Assembly: GCA_003223215.1 (NCBI GenBank)
Contig: QHYH01000124.1
Span: forward strand, 1-44,712
Length of the DNA: 44,712 nt
From: Acidobacteriota bacterium
Lineage (GTDB): Bacteria > Acidobacteriota > Terriglobia > Acidiferrales > UBA7541
Reading direction: 5' to 3'
This document shows, piece by piece, positions 1 to 7,629 of the stretch (position 1 is the first letter of the stretch; each line of letters begins with the position of its first letter). A program made the translations under genes and the position numbers. The notes under the pieces were generated by a model that worked only from the letters and a program-made list of their open reading frames with translations, ran no database searches and was not told the origin of the DNA.

Positions 1-130
1 CGTGCAGATTCGTTCCACGAGATTCGCCAGAATCCGCAGACATGTGCTTGAGCGCAGGTCAGCGAATTGCTATTTCTGGATTGGGAAGTTGGGAGATAGC
101 GTTAGGGGTGGTTTTGCCGAGGAAGAATCT

Positions 131-160
131 GAGTCAGAGAGGCTTTCGTCTCTCTGACTC
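131..160 (-). terminator. Perfect 11-bp hairpin just past a stop codon
   Basis: GAGTCAGAGAG (131-141) and CTCTCTGACTC (150-160) are perfect reverse complements around an 8-nt loop. The hairpin begins 2 nt beyond the stop codon of the minus-strand gene ending at 163, so a transcription terminator is the natural reading. The following minus-strand sequence is only mildly T-rich, so an mRNA 3'-end stabiliser is the alternative. Confidence 0.55.
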
Positions 161-162
161 GG

Positions 163-447
163 CTATGTGGATTGTTCGCTTGTGGATTCCTTGGCATGGC
201 CGGTTGCTGGCTCCGTCTGATTCGGCAGGTCGTCGAAGAGCAGGAATCCCTGCGGATCAGATTTTGCAGCGGCCTCGATGAGCGCGTCCGGTATTCCCAA
301 TTCGCGCAACTTCTCCGGCCGGAAAACCAGTTGCGGATTGGGACTGCGGTCGTTTGGATCGAACATCCGCAGGTCAACCAAAGTGGCTCCCGGTTTTCGA
401 TACGCTGGCCAATGCGTGTTGTTGATGGTCACTACGCGGTCGTACAT
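163..447 (-). CDS. Small protein of unknown function (94 aa)
   Basis: I do not recognise this family. The start is fixed by a strong Shine-Dalgarno GGAGGT seven bases before the ATG at 447; a longer reading frame to 546 has no such signal. The protein is soluble in appearance, with no signal peptide or membrane segment. It begins MYDRVVTINNTHWPAY, has a proline- and charge-rich middle and an acidic FDDLP stretch near the C-terminus. It lies 4 nt downstream of the equally small gene ending at 452, so the two probably form one transcript closed by the hairpin at 131-160. Its surroundings (mobile-element debris) suggest accessory cargo. Existence is fairly secure, function unknown. Confidence 0.6.
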   Translation of the reverse strand: MYDRVVTINNTHWPAYRKPGATLVDLRMFDPNDRSPNPQLVFRPEKLRELGIPDALIEAAAKSDPQGFLLFDDLPNQTEPATGHAKESTSEQST

Positions 448-451
448 GGTT

Positions 452-790
452 TCACCTCCCGATGCCGTAGCCGCATTGCCGTCCGCCGAAGCTGTTGTAG
501 GAACCATCGGGCAGATCGAGGTACACGGCATAGCCTCGCGGGTCATTGTTGAAGTGGTTGAGGACCAAGCCCGCGCCTTCCAGCGCGGCCTTGATCCGGG
601 TTTGTAGATTTTGCTTGCGCCGCTCTTGCCGCTCCGTGAGGCCGCAGTTGCAGGCGATCTCGTTCAGGTGACTGAGCGAGTTCGTAAGTCTGCAAAGGTC
701 AGCGGCGTCTTGAGCAGCTTCGCGGGGCGAGCGTTTTCCGATGGACGCGATGTAGGCAGACAAAACTGCCTCCTGCGTGTTCGTTCGCAT
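452..790 (-). CDS. Small protein of unknown function (112 aa)
   Basis: The start at 790 is preceded by AAGGAG at good spacing. The N-terminal two thirds is helical and charged, with two cysteines in a CNCG motif; the C-terminus ends in a distinctive glycine/aromatic segment (DLPDGSYNSFGGRQCGYGIG). I have the impression this tail recurs in other hypothetical proteins but cannot name a family. It is the first gene of a pair with the gene at 163-447, whose Shine-Dalgarno lies in this gene's last codons, implying co-translation. No signal peptide or membrane segment. Function cannot be inferred. Confidence 0.6.
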   Translation of the reverse strand: MRTNTQEAVLSAYIASIGKRSPREAAQDAADLCRLTNSLSHLNEIACNCGLTERQERRKQNLQTRIKAALEGAGLVLNHFNNDPRGYAVYLDLPDGSYNSFGGRQCGYGIGR

Positions 791-952
791 GGGTATTGCT
801 CCTTCTTGTGGGTTGAACCGAGACGATGGAAAGAGGAAGTCTGGAAGCGAATCGGCTACCGAAAAGCAGCAGAGATCGTTCCAGTTGTCAGCGGTTGTGG
901 GTGGAAAGGGATTGTGGGTTGCTGCGTGGAAAAAGGCAGCGGATTTCTGCCG

Positions 953-1667
953 TTACTCGTATCTCAGAGCTACCATCGGATCGACGCGCATCGCACGGCG
1001 CGCGGGAATATATGTCGCGAGAAAAGCCACAACAACTAATCCCAGTGATGCGATGCCTAATGTTGCCGCGTCCGTCGGACGGGCACCGTACAACAATCTC
1101 GAAATCAGGCGTGTCGAGAGGAGCGCCAATCCTATGCCCAAGGCGAGACCAATGGCGACCACTTTCATTCCCTGTCCGACAATCAGACGCAGAACATCAG
1201 CATGCGCTGCGCCCAGGGCCATGCGAATACCGACTTCGTGAGTACGCCGGGCAACCGCATAGGAAATCACTCCGTACAGGCCGAGCGCAGACAACGTGAG
1301 GGCCATTCCCGCAAACGTGCCAAGCAAAAGCATGTTGAATCTTTGGTGCACGATGGAGCCAGCAAGCACGCTTTCCATAGGGCGGAAGTCGAATGCGGCC
1401 ACGTCGCCGCCTGCGGCCGATACTTCCCTTTGGACCTCAGCGGCAACACTCGTGGGGGCTGGCTTTGTCCGAACCACGAAGCTCGTAGCGACAACCTTGT
1501 TCATGAGTTGTGTGAATTCGTTATCGAGTTGCGCTGTGGGAACGAAGAGTGTGGGCGGCGGCGGATTATCCAAGCCATCCTCGCGGATGTCTCCGACCAC
1601 ACCGAGATGGTCGTGGCCGCCCGGCCGGAATCGCCCATCGACCACAACGGCTTGATCGATTTGAACA
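953..1667 (-). pseudogene. ADOP/MacB-FtsX-type ABC permease, C-terminal fragment
   Basis: The C-terminal about 235 residues of this frame are an ADOP-family permease of the MacB/FtsX superfamily. The visible landmarks are VVGDIREDGLDNPPPPTLFV in the extracytoplasmic domain, the membrane segment around LGLYGVISYAVARRTHEVGI, RMALGAAHADVLRLIV, and the canonical end PARRAMRVDPMVALRYE followed by a stop, so the natural C-terminus is intact. The N-terminal two thirds, including the first membrane helix and most of the periplasmic domain, is absent. Its place is taken in frame by a tyrosine recombinase N-terminus (1667-2212). Full-length family members are about 800 aa, so this cannot be a functional transporter. 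A complementary N-terminal fragment on the same strand lies at 14500-15345. Confidence 0.85.
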
Positions 1668-2212
1668 CCGCGTGCCCGCCCCTTGAATGTATCGACATAG
1701 AGAACGGCGGACCGCGTATCTACGTCCCGCATGCGCAGCCGTAGCGCCTCTCCGAAACGGATTCCGGTGCAGTAGAGAATCAGAATCAGAGTTCTGTAGA
1801 GCGCAGCTCGAAAGGGTGGGCGCTTCAGATCAGCGGAGAGCCTCAGGAGAGTCAGAATGTCCTTCTCAGAAAGAAAGTAGGGAACGAAGTCCGATTCCGT
1901 CGGGAGATGTGGCCAGATGGGTTCTGAAACAGTTCCCGAATTGGAAGATCGACGCAAGTAACGGAAGAACTGTCTCAGAACCGCCGCATCATCAGAAACG
2001 CTGACAGCCTTACGACCCGGCTTGCTCGATAGCCAGGCGATCGCTGCTTGATCCAGTCGCCAGCGGTGATTCCTGGCAACGTATTCGATAAGAAATCGAT
2101 CGAATTCCCGCAGCGTAAACTCAGCGCGCATGTATCCGTAACCGAGGCTGCGCTTGAATCGGAGGAAATCAAGCAATTCATCTGCGACTGGACCATTGAA
2201 AATGTTGTTCAT
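1667..2212 (-). pseudogene. Tyrosine recombinase (RitB-like), N-terminal fragment fused to a permease remnant
   Basis: Residues 1-182 of the chimeric frame are a phage-integrase/XerC-like tyrosine recombinase: a SAM-like N-terminal DNA-binding domain (from about residue 10, FLRFKRSLGYGY) and the start of the catalytic domain, with catalytic Arg I visible in CTGIRFGEALRLR and the beta-hairpin lysine region at FKGRARG. The HxxR, second His and Tyr boxes are missing because the frame passes into ADOP permease sequence. The ATG at 2212 overlaps the stop of the preceding recombinase (ATGA), the arrangement of recombinase-in-trio (RIT) elements, where three recombinase genes overlap in series. The third gene and the element's far end are gone. 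The element name is inference; the family call is secure. Confidence 0.8.
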
Positions 2213-3429
2213 CGTGGCACTGAAAGGGCAACAGTTCGCAGACGCCTTAAGGCTACGCGAACGTATATCGAAGTCGAAGAGGAACTGCGGTGACCAAGGA
2301 TATCGCTTACGACCTTGATGTTGGCCCCGGCATCGACCTGCCAGGCCGCATGACTGTGTCGAAAAGCGTGGGCGCCGATTATTTTGGCCGAAATGCCTGC
2401 CAGATGTGCATAGTGCTGGATACGGTGGCGAATGGCGCCGCTGGTTATCGGCTTGTACGGCATTTTCTTCCGAAGAAAGAGGTGCTTGACTGATTTGGCA
2501 GGGGGCCGTTCTTTTCGTAGGTACGCGGCCAACGCTTTTGCGACTGCGGGTAGCAGAGGAAGCTCGATTGGCACATTAGTCTTTGGACGACGAGCCCTCA
2601 ATATGCCGGCCTGCCAATCCAGATCATCCAATCGCAGTGCAAGGACTTCGGCTGCACCCAGACCGTACGTTGCCAGCAGCAACATGATCGCAAAGTCCCG
2701 TTTACCCCACGCTTTTGATCGAGAGATCGAGTGCAAAATCTTCTGTACGTCCCTCCAAGGGAGCGTGCGTGGAGGATGTTCATCTATGCGATATCGGGGT
2801 GCCATCACCGCACCAGCGAGATCGGCGGATAGCTTTCCTGTGATATGCAAAAATCGGAGAAATGCACGGAGCGAACTGCAAGTGTCAGCAACGGTTCGTG
2901 TCGCTAGCCGGGTGCTGAGGTTTCGCACGAACGCGTCCACATCGTTCAATGTCATCCGTTCAACGGGCTTCATTCTTGATCGCAGTCGCAATAGGAAGCC
3001 CCGCGCGGTTTCGATGTCGCGTATCAGCGTTCCATCCGAGACGCCATTATGAAGACGCCGGTACTTACAATACTCGCTGACTAGAGGAGGCAACTGTGGA
3101 GTAGGTTTCTCGCGCCACTGAGGCAATGGAGTGCCCAGATCACGCAGCGCGCAGGCCCAGGCGTGAAGCGCGTTGCTGGCAACTCCGCAGCTATTCTGAG
3201 CACTTCTTCGTCCATTGAGCCTAGGGCCGACGTACGCTCGGAGGAACCGCTCCACTCCAGCCATCGTCAGCTGTTCAGACTCGATAAGGTTTCGTTTCTC
3301 GCAGCGCTTTCTGAATCGCCGCACCCAGTAGAGATAATTCGTGATTGTTCCGCGAGAAAGGTGGCCTTTTCGCCATACAGCAACGATCTCCCGCTCGCAC
3401 GGGTCGATTACCTGCACTCGTTCATTCAC
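2209..3429 (-). CDS. Tyrosine recombinase, RitA-like, first gene of a RIT-like element
   Basis: This 406-aa protein has an N-terminal core-binding SAM-like domain (about residues 100-200) and a C-terminal phage-integrase catalytic domain (about 225-400). Visible catalytic boxes are H-x-x-R in HAFRHSHA, the late histidine in ILGHRSS and the probable nucleophile Tyr in SIYVRV. The position normally occupied by catalytic Arg I (family pattern YGLR-x-x-E) reads YGLGAAEV: the codon is GGT where CGT would be expected. Start is GTG at 3429 with no strong Shine-Dalgarno. The stop overlaps the next recombinase by 4 nt. Length and coupling fit RitA, but the downstream partner is truncated, so the element is probably immobile. 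Confidence 0.75.
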   Translation of the reverse strand: MNERVQVIDPCEREIVAVWRKGHLSRGTITNYLYWVRRFRKRCEKRNLIESEQLTMAGVERFLRAYVGPRLNGRRSAQNSCGVASNALHAWACALRDLGTPLPQWREKPTPQLPPLVSEYCKYRRLHNGVSDGTLIRDIETARGFLLRLRSRMKPVERMTLNDVDAFVRNLSTRLATRTVADTCSSLRAFLRFLHITGKLSADLAGAVMAPRYRIDEHPPRTLPWRDVQKILHSISRSKAWGKRDFAIMLLLATYGLGAAEVLALRLDDLDWQAGILRARRPKTNVPIELPLLPAVAKALAAYLRKERPPAKSVKHLFLRKKMPYKPITSGAIRHRIQHYAHLAGISAKIIGAHAFRHSHAAWQVDAGANIKVVSDILGHRSSSSTSIYVRVALRRLRTVALSVPR

Positions 3430-3525
3430 GAAGTATGGACGAGTCTCACCCAGAAAAAGTTTGATGCGTTATCACGACAACCGCGCGCAATTTTAGCTCT
3501 CTGGAGGGCTTTAGGAGGGCCGAGT

Positions 3526-3580
3526 CTGGATAACGCCGGAGTCGGGATAATGAGCGTTATCTGGTGATCAAGATAAGCGA
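3526..3580. repeat. Probable recombinase-binding end of the RIT-like element
   Basis: The segment holds an imperfect inverted repeat, CTGGATAACGC (3526-3536) and GCGTTATCTGG (3554-3564), and four copies of the core GATAA at 3529, 3546, 3557 (inverted) and 3572. Recognisable IS66 coding sequence starts directly afterwards at about 3581. An array of short repeats at the border between a recombinase operon and an interrupted foreign gene is what a terminal recognition site should look like. The other end of the element, which would confirm it, is not present. Confidence 0.5.
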
Positions 3581-4162
3581 CATGCCAGACGAAAGTTTGT
3601 CGACGCCGACAAAACGACACCGGAAATCGCTCGTGAAGTAGTGGCTTTGCTGCGTACCCTCTTTGCCATCGAGAACCAGGCCAGGGAAGCGTCTGCAACC
3701 GAGCGCCTGGCAATTCGTCAGAAGCAATCGGTGCCCGTGTTGGCCGAACTGCGCCAGAGATTGCTGGTTTGGAAAGAGCAACTGCTGCCGCAGCATCCCA
3801 TGGCCGATGCGGTGAACTACACCTTGAATCACTGGGCGGAGCTGAACGTTTTCTGCTCGGATGGCGCGGTCCCCATCGATAACAATGCAAGTGAACGCGA
3901 AATGAAACGTATGGTGTTGAACAGAAAGAATTCTTTGTTCGTCGGCAACCCGCGTGGCGGTCGCACCGCGGCAATCCTCGCCAGCCTGACCAGTACCTGC
4001 CGCCGGCACCAGCTTGATCCGCAACTGTATCTCACCCAGCTGTTGATGAACCTGCCGCAGACGAAGTTGAGCGAACTGGATGCTTGGCTGCCTGACCAGT
4101 GGAAGCTCCACCAGGCGGCGCGAACCGAGGCTTTGAACCGCGCAGCCTCCCCGGCTCCGTAA
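3581..4162 (+). pseudogene. IS66-family transposase (TnpC), C-terminal fragment
   Basis: Reading from the HARRKF motif at about 3581 (before the first ATG at 3641), the frame encodes the C-terminal part of an IS66 DDE transposase: HARRKFVDADK, then KEQLLPQHPMADAVNYTL, the hallmark VPIDNNASEREMKRMVLNRK holding the last catalytic Glu, and FVGNPRGGRTAAILASLTST, ending close to the family C-terminus. About 190 of the usual roughly 500 residues remain. The 5' part is missing exactly where the RIT-like element ends, suggesting insertion into an older IS66 copy. The helper genes tnpA and tnpB are absent. Non-functional. Confidence 0.85.
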
Positions 4163-4571
4163 AGCTCGCACTCCGTATGCTGCCCGCGTTTTCCTGCTTC
4201 GCCCTCTCATGGCGCAACATTGCTACACTCGCGCGCGCCACACAAGATGTGGTTCGTTCACCGCTCACTCCAGATCAGCGTTGACAGTATCCGCCTGCTT
4301 TCGTGCTCGGAAGCGATCCTTCAGCCTACATGGACCGGATAGGGACTGAGAAACGGTGTTCTCGGCAACTGGCTAAGGACGCCCCAGCGGCTTCACCGCC
4401 TCGGACTTCGGAGCCCGATTCCTGGCGCCTCACGTCACGGGTCCGAAGCCCCTGGCAGAAAAGCTGGAACCCGGTCCCCGATCCGTCGCCGCCTCGCGTG
4501 TCTTCTGCCCTTGTTCAAGGAGGGCCAGTTTCTGAGAACCGTATCAGGAGTTGGCCGACGGTCGTTATTCT
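4163..4571. other. Non-coding stretch after the IS66 remnant
   Basis: I see no supportable gene here. It should contain the right terminal inverted repeat of the IS66 copy, but no convincing repeat stands out. A 90-codon open frame on the plus strand (4303-4575) is proline/serine/arginine rich without family features and is taken as chance. Confidence 0.4.
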
Positions 4572-5885
4572 CTAGTGAACCCGCTGAAATTTGTGTTCCA
4601 GCAGATAGTGAGCGACGTCAGCGCCTAGCTTTACACCGTCTTCGGTAGCTGTTCGGAAATGAATGCCAGCAAAGACACGGGCGTTCTTCACCTCTTCGAG
4701 CGCAGACGAAAAACTAGAGAAAGAGCGGGTTACGCCAAGCATCAGGTCAGACGTGAGATTAAAGCGAGTCTTGTCGCCAAATTCATTTGCGAGGATGACT
4801 ACGGCGGCCCCGCTGACGCACGAGTGACCCGACGGGTAGTCCGGATGTGACGGCGTTGCGAACATCGGGCTCCACGTCAGATCAGCGCTATTGCCGTCGT
4901 TGCGGATAGCGGTAATGGGACGCCAGAAGTGATAGAAGAATTTGGCATCCCAGCACCCGATAGCGGCGTCCGCCATCGCAACATCGAGTGCGGCCAGGAG
5001 CCGGGCATTTTCCAAAAGCGTGTCATCATGGTCTCGCCCCGAGACCTCCTCGCGGTCACGATCTTCGATAAGCGATACGGCCGCGCCGTTAAAGGCATAC
5101 GTAGACGACACAACCCAAAACAGCGAGTAGATAGTTTGATCAGCCGTTCGGGCCGTGCTCGAGTAGCTGCCCATGATTTTTGTTTCATTTAAATCTCGAG
5201 CGTACTGCGCGCTGCTGAGAGCGGGAGGACCGCCAGGCCGAAACTGAGAGTCTGTCTGGATCACCCACGGGGTCATGAAGACAAACTGGGGATAGCCGGC
5301 CATAGGACCGGATGTTATTGTTTCGCTCACGGGAGCGTTCGGGGTGGGACGCCAATCCCCAGCAGCGGTATCGCCCGTGAAGCTTAAGTTGGAGGGGTTG
5401 GCAAGATCGTCCTTCCGCCAGGTCCAGATCTGCTCGGCCACGGTTTGGCCCCAGGCGATTCCGCTGTCCATCGAGGCTTTGCTTTCCTGAGCAGCGATAA
5501 TCGTCAATGACACTCTGAGTCGCGCATCGAGTGCCGCCTGCTGTGTAACCTGCAAAGGTGTGGGCGTTGAGACCCCTAACGTTCCATACAAGTGGCTCAG
5601 ACTGGTCCAGGCGGCCTGAACAACCGCCGCTCGTCGCGACGCTCCAGCGGGCGCGGCCGGACTGACGCGAATGGGGGTGTAGCGGGCGTTGATGCCGTTG
5701 GCCGCATCAAACATGGCCGCCTGGACGATGGCCGCGACGCGCGTTATCTGGAGTGGTGTCGTTTGCGCCATGGTCCCAGCTCGCAGCATCGTCTGGTTCC
5801 ACTCGGTAACCTCGTCAGCACGGGCTGTAGCTGTGAAAATGGCAAATGCGGCCACGATGAGCCAAGCCTTAGTCATTTTGCTCAT
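4572..5885 (-). CDS. Secreted vanadium-dependent haloperoxidase/PAP2-superfamily protein
   Basis: A 437-aa protein with an N-terminal signal peptide (residues 1-23, ending TARA). The C-terminal half has the three active-site boxes of the vanadium chloroperoxidase/acid phosphatase superfamily: K-x6-RP in KFFYHFWRP, the PSGH box in SHPDYPSGHSC, and a third R-x3-GxHF box in ARVFAGIHFRTATEDG. Such enzymes bind vanadate and oxidise halides with peroxide, or act as phosphatases; which applies here cannot be read by eye. It is presumably exported. An AGGG-type Shine-Dalgarno precedes the ATG at 5885; a second Met three codons later is an alternative. It stands alone, flanked by decayed mobile DNA. 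Confidence 0.85.
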   Translation of the reverse strand: MSKMTKAWLIVAAFAIFTATARADEVTEWNQTMLRAGTMAQTTPLQITRVAAIVQAAMFDAANGINARYTPIRVSPAAPAGASRRAAVVQAAWTSLSHLYGTLGVSTPTPLQVTQQAALDARLRVSLTIIAAQESKASMDSGIAWGQTVAEQIWTWRKDDLANPSNLSFTGDTAAGDWRPTPNAPVSETITSGPMAGYPQFVFMTPWVIQTDSQFRPGGPPALSSAQYARDLNETKIMGSYSSTARTADQTIYSLFWVVSSTYAFNGAAVSLIEDRDREEVSGRDHDDTLLENARLLAALDVAMADAAIGCWDAKFFYHFWRPITAIRNDGNSADLTWSPMFATPSHPDYPSGHSCVSGAAVVILANEFGDKTRFNLTSDLMLGVTRSFSSFSSALEEVKNARVFAGIHFRTATEDGVKLGADVAHYLLEHKFQRVH

Positions 5886-6261
5886 AAGCGTTTCTTCCCT
5901 TTCACCGAGGACTCCTGCGTAGAAGGGTCCTCGATTGGCGCTTCTTGTACTCCTTAGAACGCGCGGCGGTCAAGTAGGATTATCTGGCTCAAAAGGATTT
6001 CACAGATACATCCCGAGAAACGGGTGCCAGCTCAACCGGTCGATGCAACACCAGCTAATCGGCTGATCGGACAACACTTCTCGCAGGGAACTGACCTTTC
6101 CGAGCTGTACTCAATTAAACCTAAACAGGACAGTGTTTTTCCGTCTGTAGTAAAGCCCGAGGTCGAATGTAGCTCTTGGGGCTCCTGTTACTAGATTTTG
6201 AGCCTGTGTTGCGATGACCCATTGAATCCACCGGGCATTATCGGAAGGTGAGCAATTATCG
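5886..6261. other. Intergenic region upstream of the haloperoxidase gene
   Basis: No open frame with family signal was found. The part next to 5885 must hold the promoter of the minus-strand haloperoxidase gene, but no convincing -35/-10 pair could be assigned. Confidence 0.35.
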
Positions 6262-6465
6262 TTAGCCCGACTGGGCGCGTCGGCTTTCCTCGTATTCCTC
6301 TATGAGTCGTGACTCTTTGTAGGCTTCCTCAAGGCTGGGGTACCAGCAATAATCGGCGTCAAAATTTGAGTGCGATGAAAACACAAGGCCCCAAGGATGC
6401 TCGGGGCCAGATCCATAGTCAGAAAATGCGATGCCGTAATCGAACCGAGAACTCTCTGCACTCAA
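6262..6465 (-). CDS. Possible small acidic protein (67 aa)
   Basis: An open frame beginning at a TTG codon encodes an acidic, aromatic-rich peptide with a helical, charged C-terminus (EEAYKESRLIEEYEESR). There is no ATG or GTG start in frame after the upstream stop codon and the ribosome-binding site is weak, so the frame may be a decayed gene rather than an expressed one. The composition looks protein-like (DYGSGPEHPWGLVFSS). No family recognised. Confidence 0.3.
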   Translation of the reverse strand: MSAESSRFDYGIAFSDYGSGPEHPWGLVFSSHSNFDADYCWYPSLEEAYKESRLIEEYEESRRAQSG

Positions 6466-6611
6466 AGCGCCACAGGAAAGACCGATGTATCATTCGACAT
6501 CTAGCCCGCGTACGTCACGTTCACCATGCGAGGAATTATCGGGACCGACGCGCGGACCTTCCGAGATTGGGTCACTCCACAAGTACACGAAATCCCATGG
6601 CAGATTGGCAA

Positions 6612-6751
6612 ATGCGAACAAAGCGGCCGCTCCGAGAACCGGTGCGCGAGGAAGCGGGGCCGACGCTCAAAAACTACATCACGCCCGCCGGGTTGCAGCG
6701 GCTGAAAGACGAGCATCGGTTCCTGCTGAGTCGCGAGCGGCCCGCGGTGGT
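6612..6751 (+). pseudogene. GreA/GreB-type transcription elongation factor, N-terminal scrap
   Basis: About 25 residues, KNYITPAGLQRLKDEHRFLL followed by SRERPAVV, match the start of the GreA/GreB coiled coil, where these factors enter the RNA polymerase secondary channel to rescue backtracked complexes. The normal continuation (WAAGNGDRSENADY-like) is replaced by unrelated residues and the frame soon ends. ATG codons at 6597 and 6612 could have been the start. The gene is cut off immediately before the BrnT/BrnA promoter, so insertion of the toxin-antitoxin segment may have truncated it. Confidence 0.6.
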
Positions 6752-6798
6752 GCTGGGAGCGGCGTTGGGGCAGGCCATCTGCGTCCTAATGCATAGGG

Positions 6799-6828
6799 TG
6801 GACATGTATGCACACTTGTGCATATACT
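6799..6828 (+). promoter_or_regulatory. Sigma-70-like promoter of brnTA
   Basis: TGGACA (6799-6804) and TATACT (6823-6828) are separated by 18 nt and closely resemble the -35 and -10 consensus. A transcript would begin about 6834-6837, at or next to the GTG at 6836 that fits the BrnT N-terminus, implying a leaderless mRNA. Confidence 0.6.
6807..6824 (+). promoter_or_regulatory. Palindromic operator, probable BrnA binding site
   Basis: TATGCACA and TGTGCATA form a perfect 8-bp inverted repeat with a 2-nt centre, lying in the spacer and reaching into the -10 box of the brnTA promoter. BrnA-type antitoxins autorepress their operon, so this is the obvious operator. The binding assignment is inference. 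Confidence 0.6.
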
Positions 6829-6835
6829 AAGAACT

Positions 6836-7114
6836 GTGAGCTGCGAATGGGACCCGGCCAAAGCCAAAGCGAACTTCGCCAAGCATAGAGTTCGTTTTGC
6901 TGATGCCATGACCGTGCTCGAGGACGGCCTTGCTTTGACGATACGCGATCCATTTTCGGAAGAAGAGGAGCGGTGGATCACGCTAGGCAGGGATGCACTT
7001 GGCCGCCTCCTCGTCGTGGTTTACACCTGGCGGGGAGAGAGTGTGCGCCTGATCTCGGCACGCCTGGCCACAGCCCGGGAGACTACTCAGTACGAGGAAC
7101 ATCATGAAGCGTGA
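6836..7114 (+). CDS. brnT: BrnT-family type II toxin (DUF497)
   Basis: BrnT toxins are small ribonucleases of RelE-like fold that block translation. The 92-aa product has the family layout: EWDPAKAKANFAKHRVRFADA at the N-terminus, an acidic loop DPFSEEEERW, the strand pair ITLGRDALGRLLVVVYT, and the terminal RLISARLATARE segment. I chose GTG 6836 because family members start just before the EWD motif and a good -10 box lies 8 nt upstream; the frame is open from a GTG at 6818, but that codon lies inside the operator. It overlaps brnA by 11 nt. BrnT preceding BrnA is the standard order. Confidence 0.85.
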   Translation: MSCEWDPAKAKANFAKHRVRFADAMTVLEDGLALTIRDPFSEEEERWITLGRDALGRLLVVVYTWRGESVRLISARLATARETTQYEEHHEA

Positions 7115-7358
7115 ATACGATTTCCGTAAGGCAAAGCGTGGAGCTGTCGTTTCCGTTCCCAAAGGGAAAACGCGAATCACAATCCGCCTCGATGACGAAA
7201 TCCTTGCCTGGTTCCGCGACCAAGTCGAACTTGCCGGTGGCGGCAACTATCAAACCGTCATCAACGAAGTCCTGCGCCAACACATCCAACGCGCCCAAGA
7301 ACCATTAGAAAGAACGCTCCGCCGCGTTATCCGGGAAGAGATCCGAAGGGCGTCCTAG
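7104..7358 (+). CDS. brnA: BrnA-family antitoxin
   Basis: An 84-aa protein with the BrnA pattern: a short basic N-terminal stretch, then the ribbon-helix-helix core KTRITIRLDDEILAWFRDQV followed by GGNYQTVINEVLRQHI. It should bind and neutralise BrnT and, through the ribbon-helix-helix fold, repress the operon at the palindrome at 6807-6824. The ATG at 7104 lies inside the last codons of brnT, so translation is coupled. The C-terminal extension ERTLRRVIREEIRRAS is basic and helical. The pair appears intact. Confidence 0.85.
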   Translation: MKREYDFRKAKRGAVVSVPKGKTRITIRLDDEILAWFRDQVELAGGGNYQTVINEVLRQHIQRAQEPLERTLRRVIREEIRRAS

Positions 7359-7438
7359 CCTGCACGATCGGCGATCACCCGGCGCAGCAGCGTCGCTCTC
7401 CGATGTTCCGGAGCCGCACTATTGGATTGGGTGATGGG

Positions 7439-7461
7439 TTCGATCCCCACCGCCCCTGCCA
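7439..7461 (+). repeat. tRNA/tmRNA 3'-end-like sequence, possible att site (copy A)
   Basis: TTCGAT followed by CCCCACCGCCCCT and ending in GCCA resembles the T-loop, T-stem, acceptor strand and CCA of a tRNA or tmRNA, but no tRNA body lies upstream. A near-identical sequence sharing the exact 13-mer CCCCACCGCCCCT occurs at 11840-11863. Short 3'-end copies of tRNA or tmRNA genes are typical of integrase attachment sites, so this is read as an att remnant. Confidence 0.5.
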
Positions 7462-7495
7462 GAATTCCTTTGGATTCAAGGGGATAAAATTTCTT

Positions 7496-7517
7496 GGGGG
7501 CGATAAGGGGGCACTAA
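7496..7517 (+). repeat. Tandem G-rich 11-mers (copy A)
   Basis: GGGGGCGATAA and GGGGGCACTAA are directly repeated end to end, starting 57 nt after the start of the tRNA-end-like sequence at 7439. Similar pairs occur at 11903 and 15965. The arrangement recalls arm-type integrase binding sites next to an att core. Confidence 0.45.
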
Positions 7518-7629
7518 GCCACTTGTGAGGCCAGCACGAGCCGAACGACTCTTCCGTGCGCTTCGCGCTTGCTCCTCTCCATCTTGGCATTCGATATGCT
7601 GCCAGAGGGCTGGGAACCCGTGAAGTGAT

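Noticed and set aside
3557-4210. 217-codon minus-strand frame over the IS66 remnant
   Set aside because: The IS66 transposase motifs are on the plus strand; this is its shadow.
7496-7517. G-rich repeats as a CRISPR array
   Set aside because: The repeats are 11 nt, tandem without spacers and only two units long.
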